This document shows, in pieces, positions 61,261 to 64,000 of a stretch of DNA of 64,000 bases (its first letter is position 1; each line of letters starts with the position of its first letter). The position numbers and the translations under genes are program-made. Origin of the DNA: JAVBRD01 sp031548365 (GTDB taxonomy: Bacteria > Bacillota > Clostridia > Christensenellales > UBA1750); NCBI GenBank assembly GCA_031548365.1, contig JAVBRD010000003.1, forward strand, positions 1-64,000, in the 5' to 3' direction. Below the pieces are notes generated by a model, which saw only the letters and a program-made list of their open reading frames with translations, did not search any database and was not told the DNA's origin.

Positions 61261-61767
61261 TTACACGGCGGGGATCAGGAGCTGCTGCCCGGGGTAGGGG
61301 ATTGTGGCGGCGGGCAGGCGGTTGAGCCACATGAGCTCGCGGGTGTCCACGCAAAAGCGCGCGGCGATGTCGCGAATGTGTTCAGGCGCGTCCGGCGTGT
61401 AAACGGTGGTTTTTTCGGGCAAATCGGGGAGGGAGAGCGAGTCGCCGGGGCGCACGCTGTCCGCGTCGTCGATGTCGTTTTCCAGCATAATGAGCCGGGG
61501 GGTCAGCCCTTGGCGGCGAGAGAAATCCCAAAGGGTTTCCCCGGGAGCCACGACACCCGTTTTCACGGAAACTGCGGCAACCCTTTCTTTGAGCGGGCAC
61601 GCCCCCCGGCTCTCGCACCAGTTTCTCGCCGGGACAGACATGCGAAGTCCCGCGTACAGTTCGTCGGGTGTGAGCGCGTTCATGCGCAGCAGCATGCACG
61701 CGGGGACGCCGGTGCGCGCGGAAAGCGTTTCAAGCGTATCGTTATGTAGAACGGTCACCATGGTCAT
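61261..61767 (-). CDS. LysM repeat protein
   Basis: A 168-aa protein with three LysM modules and little else: VLHNDTLETLSARTGVPACMLLRMN (1-40), VVAPGETLWDFSRRQGLTPRLIMLEND (about 73-115) and VYTPDAPEHIRDIAARFCVDTRELMWLN (about 122-165). LysM binds glycans such as peptidoglycan or acts in spore coats. No signal peptide is seen, so a spore-coat or intracellular place is possible. AGGAGG lies 8 bases before ATG 61767. Divergent from the FolT-like gene. Confidence 0.88.
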   Translation of the reverse strand: MTMVTVLHNDTLETLSARTGVPACMLLRMNALTPDELYAGLRMSVPARNWCESRGACPLKERVAAVSVKTGVVAPGETLWDFSRRQGLTPRLIMLENDIDDADSVRPGDSLSLPDLPEKTTVYTPDAPEHIRDIAARFCVDTRELMWLNRLPAATIPYPGQQLLIPAV

Positions 61768-61819
61768 GCGCGTCGCCTCCTGTTCACATTAGGGTATGCG
61801 GCGCGCGCGGTTTGGTGAG

Positions 61820-61848
61820 TTGCGCAGGGATGAACGGGCTGATATACT
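61820..61848 (+). promoter_or_regulatory. Promoter of the FolT-like gene
   Basis: TTGCGC (61820-61825) and TATACT (61843-61848) are 17 bp apart, with a TG at -15/-14 positions (TGATATACT) forming an extended -10. Start near 61855, a 16-base leader. Confidence 0.6.
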
Positions 61849-61870
61849 CAAGGCTCTGCGGGGTGGTTTG

Positions 61871-62401
61871 ATGAAAATGAAAACGCGCGAGCTTGCGGTG
61901 TGCGGGCTGATGGTCGCGCTGAGTGTTGTGCTGGGCGGTATGCTGACATACAACGTGCAAGTCGCGGGCGTCAACGGCGTCAAACTCGGATTGGGTCCCC
62001 TGCCCATCATGCTCACGGGTTTCCTGTTCGGGCCGCAGTACGCGCTCGTTTCGGGGTTCGCCGCCGATCTGGTCAAGGCCAACCTTTTCCCGACGGGCGC
62101 TTACATGCCGGTTTTCTCCCTGACGTACGCGTTTTTGTGCGCGACGCCTTCTTTTCTCGTCAGGCTCACGCGCCGCGGCGAGCGGAGCGGCTTAGCGCCG
62201 GGATACTGGCCGCTGTTTGCGGGCGTGCTCGTCTCGTTCATTGTGTGGTCGACAACCGCAAACACGCTTTTGCTGGTCACCATGTTTTCAAGCGCGCTGG
62301 CCGCGCTGCTGCCCGCGAGGCTGGCGGCGCTCATCCTCGTGCCCGTATACCCCCCGATCCTGCGCGCGATGCTCGCGGTATACCGCAAGATCAAGGGCTG
62401 A
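61871..62401 (+). CDS. ECF transporter S component, folate (FolT) type
   Basis: A 176-aa membrane protein with about five or six helices. It matches folate-family S components: LGLGPLPIMLTGFLFGPQYALVSGFAADLVKANLFPTGAYMPVFSLTYAF. The S component binds the vitamin and works with a shared EcfA/EcfT module not found here. ATG 61871 is preceded by GGGGTGG. The stop codon overlaps the convergent CapA-like gene by 11 bp. Confidence 0.85.
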   Translation: MKMKTRELAVCGLMVALSVVLGGMLTYNVQVAGVNGVKLGLGPLPIMLTGFLFGPQYALVSGFAADLVKANLFPTGAYMPVFSLTYAFLCATPSFLVRLTRRGERSGLAPGYWPLFAGVLVSFIVWSTTANTLLLVTMFSSALAALLPARLAALILVPVYPPILRAMLAVYRKIKG

Positions 62402-63650
62402 CGCGCACGACCGATTCGTCCATGAGCTCGCGCGTTTCGTCTGCGACGGCCTTCAAGCGCCGAAGCTGGGAGGAACGCATGCCCTCGGGCGGGCTTTTGA
62501 GGATATCGGACACGCGGTGAACCTTAAAGAAACGGTACGCGTCGGATGTGTCGCCGCGCTGCACGAAAGTGACGTCAAGCGAGAGATCGTCCAGCCAAAC
62601 CTCGCCTGTCGCGAGGTTTTTTCTGTATGTAAAGCCGAGAATGCAGCCGGTGTCGGTGTACTCCCTGCTCTGCGCGGACACGAAGTTGCCCAGCGAGTAC
62701 GCGATCACGCCCTGCGCCGTTGTGCCGTCGCGGCGCGTAACCATCATCTTTTCGAGCGGTTGAAGAACGTGCGGGTGGTGGCCCAGCACGACGTCGCACC
62801 CCAGCTCAAGCAGGAGCCGCGCGTTTTTCTTTTGCGAGGAGTTGGGTTCGCGCGAGTATTCATCTCCGTCGTGCAGATTGGCGAACACCACGTCCGCGCC
62901 GGCCTCGCGCGCGAGCGCGATGTCGCGGGCGATGCGCTTGTCGTCCATGCGGCCAAACGCCCACGCCGCGTCCTTGCCGAAGCGCGCCGCGCCGTCGCCG
63001 TAGTACGGCGTGTAGGACAGCAGCGCGATTTTGACATGCTCTGATCCGAGAAGCACGGGCGTGTCGCGCTCTTCCTTGCTTCGGTACGCCCCGGCGCGCG
63101 CGATGCCCGCCTCATCCAGCGCGTCCAGCGTGGCGGCCACACCCGCGCGTCCCTTGTCGAGCATGTGGTTGTTGGCCATGCCAACCCCGTCAAAGCCCGC
63201 GCTTTTCAGCGCGTCGACCATCTCGCGCGGCGCGCGGAACGAGGGGAAGCCGGATGGCGTGTCTCCGGGACGGCCGATCGGGCACTCCAGGTTGCCCAGC
63301 GCCACGTCGAACGATGAAACCGCGTCCGCGACGAACTCAAACTGCGGAGTAAAATCATAAACGCCCCTTTGTTTGTCAAGCGCCGCATTGGCCATGGCGT
63401 CGTGGCACATCAGATCGCCAACAGCCGCGACCGTGAGCGTTGCCACGGCGGGCGTGGGGACGGGCGTGGGCGTCGGGGCCGGGGTTGGAGCAGGCGTGAC
63501 GACAGGCGTCGGGCGCAGCGTGAGGGGGGGAGGGGGCGGCTCGGTCGCGGTTCCGGCCGTCTCAGGCGCGACGGTTTGAACGGGTGCGCACGCGAAAAGC
63601 AAGGTCAGCGCCAGCAGCCACGCAAAGACAGGCAGCCGTTTCACGGGCAT
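62391..63650 (-). CDS. CapA-like metallophosphatase lipoprotein
   Basis: The 419-aa precursor has a lipoprotein signal (LTLLFAC, lipid-bearing Cys21), a Pro/Thr-rich wall-spanning linker (about 37-70) and a CapA/PGA_cap domain. Metal-site motifs are VAAVGDLMCHDAM, GNLECPI, MANNHMLDKG, ANLHDGDEY, LGHHPHVLQP and YSLGNFV. Such proteins take part in polyglutamate capsule handling or act as surface phosphatases. No other cap genes are near. ATG 63650 follows AAGGAGA. Confidence 0.9.
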   Translation of the reverse strand: MPVKRLPVFAWLLALTLLFACAPVQTVAPETAGTATEPPPPPLTLRPTPVVTPAPTPAPTPTPVPTPAVATLTVAAVGDLMCHDAMANAALDKQRGVYDFTPQFEFVADAVSSFDVALGNLECPIGRPGDTPSGFPSFRAPREMVDALKSAGFDGVGMANNHMLDKGRAGVAATLDALDEAGIARAGAYRSKEERDTPVLLGSEHVKIALLSYTPYYGDGAARFGKDAAWAFGRMDDKRIARDIALAREAGADVVFANLHDGDEYSREPNSSQKKNARLLLELGCDVVLGHHPHVLQPLEKMMVTRRDGTTAQGVIAYSLGNFVSAQSREYTDTGCILGFTYRKNLATGEVWLDDLSLDVTFVQRGDTSDAYRFFKVHRVSDILKSPPEGMRSSQLRRLKAVADETRELMDESVVRVSP

Positions 63651-63840
63651 CTTCTCCTTAGCCGGGGCGGCACCGCGCTTTTGGATCGCGCTGTCCCCGA
63701 AGATCACTTCACGCTGCTCCGCGCCGCCGCTTCACTGTTTTTTCACCGCGCGGGGGATTGGCGGTTTGCGCGGTAAACCGGCAATTCGGATCCGCCCAGC
63801 CGCTGTCAGGCCAGCGGGCGAAACACGGGTTGCCCAAGCC

Positions 63841-63869
63841 ATCATACATAATTCGACATCATTCGTAAA
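63841..63869 (-). promoter_or_regulatory. Sigma-A-type promoter of the CapA-like gene
   Basis: On the minus strand TTTACG (63869-63864) and TATGAT (63846-63841) are 17 bp apart. This gives an unusually long leader of about 185 bases. Confidence 0.5.
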
Positions 63870-63892
63870 GCCCGAAAACGCGCGGCGGATGA

Positions 63893-63921
63893 TTGACAAG
63901 CGCGGCGTTTTGCGCAAGAAT
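63893..63921 (+). promoter_or_regulatory. Sigma-A-type promoter of the VOC-type gene
   Basis: A perfect TTGACA (63893-63898) and AAGAAT (63916-63921) are 17 bp apart, 30 bp before the start codon at 63952. Confidence 0.55.
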
Positions 63922-63951
63922 AGCGGCATCAGATATTTGGGAGGACTGCCT

Positions 63952-64000
63952 ATGAGCGCGCTTCAGGGACGGGTCATCGGGCTTCATCACATCGGCGTGA
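63952..64000 (+). CDS. Partial gene start, probable VOC/glyoxalase family protein
   Basis: Only 16 codons are in the window. The start has GGGAGG 8 bases upstream and its own promoter. The product opens MSALQGRVIGLHHIGV; the LHHIGV strand is typical of the first metal-binding strand of VOC proteins such as glyoxalase or methylmalonyl-CoA epimerase. The rest lies beyond the right edge. Confidence 0.55.
   Translation, partial: MSALQGRVIGLHHIGV

Larger units (their letters stand above)
63651..63951. other. 301-bp divergent intergenic region
   Basis: Contains the two back-to-back promoters listed separately and an ACCGCGC/GCGCGGT inverted repeat (63745-63751, 63768-63774) that lies in the leader of the CapA-like gene. 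No gene is supported. Confidence 0.7.

Noticed and set aside
63745..63774. Terminator for the CapA-like leader
   Set aside because: The ACCGCGC/GCGCGGT stem has its T run on the wrong side for transcription on the minus strand.

Overview
The window is about 64 kb of G+C-rich, densely coding DNA, most likely the chromosome of a motile Gram-positive anaerobe of the class Clostridia. This is an inference from content: CheV, CheC and CheD, a two-subunit dihydroorotate dehydrogenase (PyrD/PyrK), the PyrR attenuator, IreB, YaaR, HemZ, a SwrB-like gene near the flagellar sigma factor, and the recJ-apt-rel-dtd order. GTG and TTG starts are common, ATGA start/stop overlaps are frequent, and TGA is a normal stop codon. 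I see no rRNA, tRNA, CRISPR array, transposase or prophage genes.

Layout. (1) 1-2640: a tandem hairpin repeat, obg, a yhbY broken by an in-frame TGA, and purR. (2) 2650-8594, minus strand: two chemotaxis units, cheY-cheA-(EAL/HDOD)-cheV behind a sigma-A-type promoter and cheC-cheD behind a sigma-28-type promoter. (3) 8844-32365, plus strand: a large flagellar/chemotaxis locus containing a FliK-like protein, a free FlhB C-terminal domain, a putative cysteine peptidase, a J-domain/degenerate-GGDEF fusion, fliD, fliS, yaaR, a second cheY, cheW, cheR, cheB, flgB, flgC, fliE, fliO-P-Q-R, flhB, flhA, flhF, flhG, a PilZ protein, fliA, fapA and a SwrB-like gene. The usual fliF-to-fliN block between fliE and fliO is absent. 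(4) 32423-39932: accessory metabolism, namely a UroD-like protein, an ECF sigma factor module, a tandem repeat derived from a gene end, and a small set of probable glycan-use genes (alpha/alpha-toroid protein, sugar isomerase, aldo/keto reductase, GH43-like propeller). (5) 40091-46961: the pyr operon (pyrR-B-C-F-HAD-K-D-E) with a PyrR-type attenuation leader. (6) 47327-58311: AI-2E-type permease, then ireB, ruvX, a DUF1292 gene, recJ, apt, rel, a NUDIX gene, a HAD/pyrophosphatase-like fusion, dtd and hemZ. (7) 58426-64000: an A+T-richer acetyltransferase, a lipoprotein, mutY, a LysM protein, a FolT-like S component, a CapA-like lipoprotein, and the start of a VOC-type gene.

How it works together. 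The chemotaxis genes supply a full adaptation and excitation pathway (CheA, CheW, CheV, two CheY, CheR, CheB, CheC, CheD). The flagellar genes supply the export gate, rod pieces, filament cap, chaperones and SigD. Methyl-accepting receptors, flagellin, the MS ring, switch, ATPase and stator genes must lie elsewhere. Cyclic-di-GMP appears through an apparently binding-competent PilZ protein and two signalling domains (EAL, GGDEF) that look altered or degenerate. The most unusual single gene is the J-domain/NTF2-like/degenerate-GGDEF fusion at 11861-12946, next to a putative cysteine peptidase. All functional calls rest on reading motifs by eye; no database search was run.
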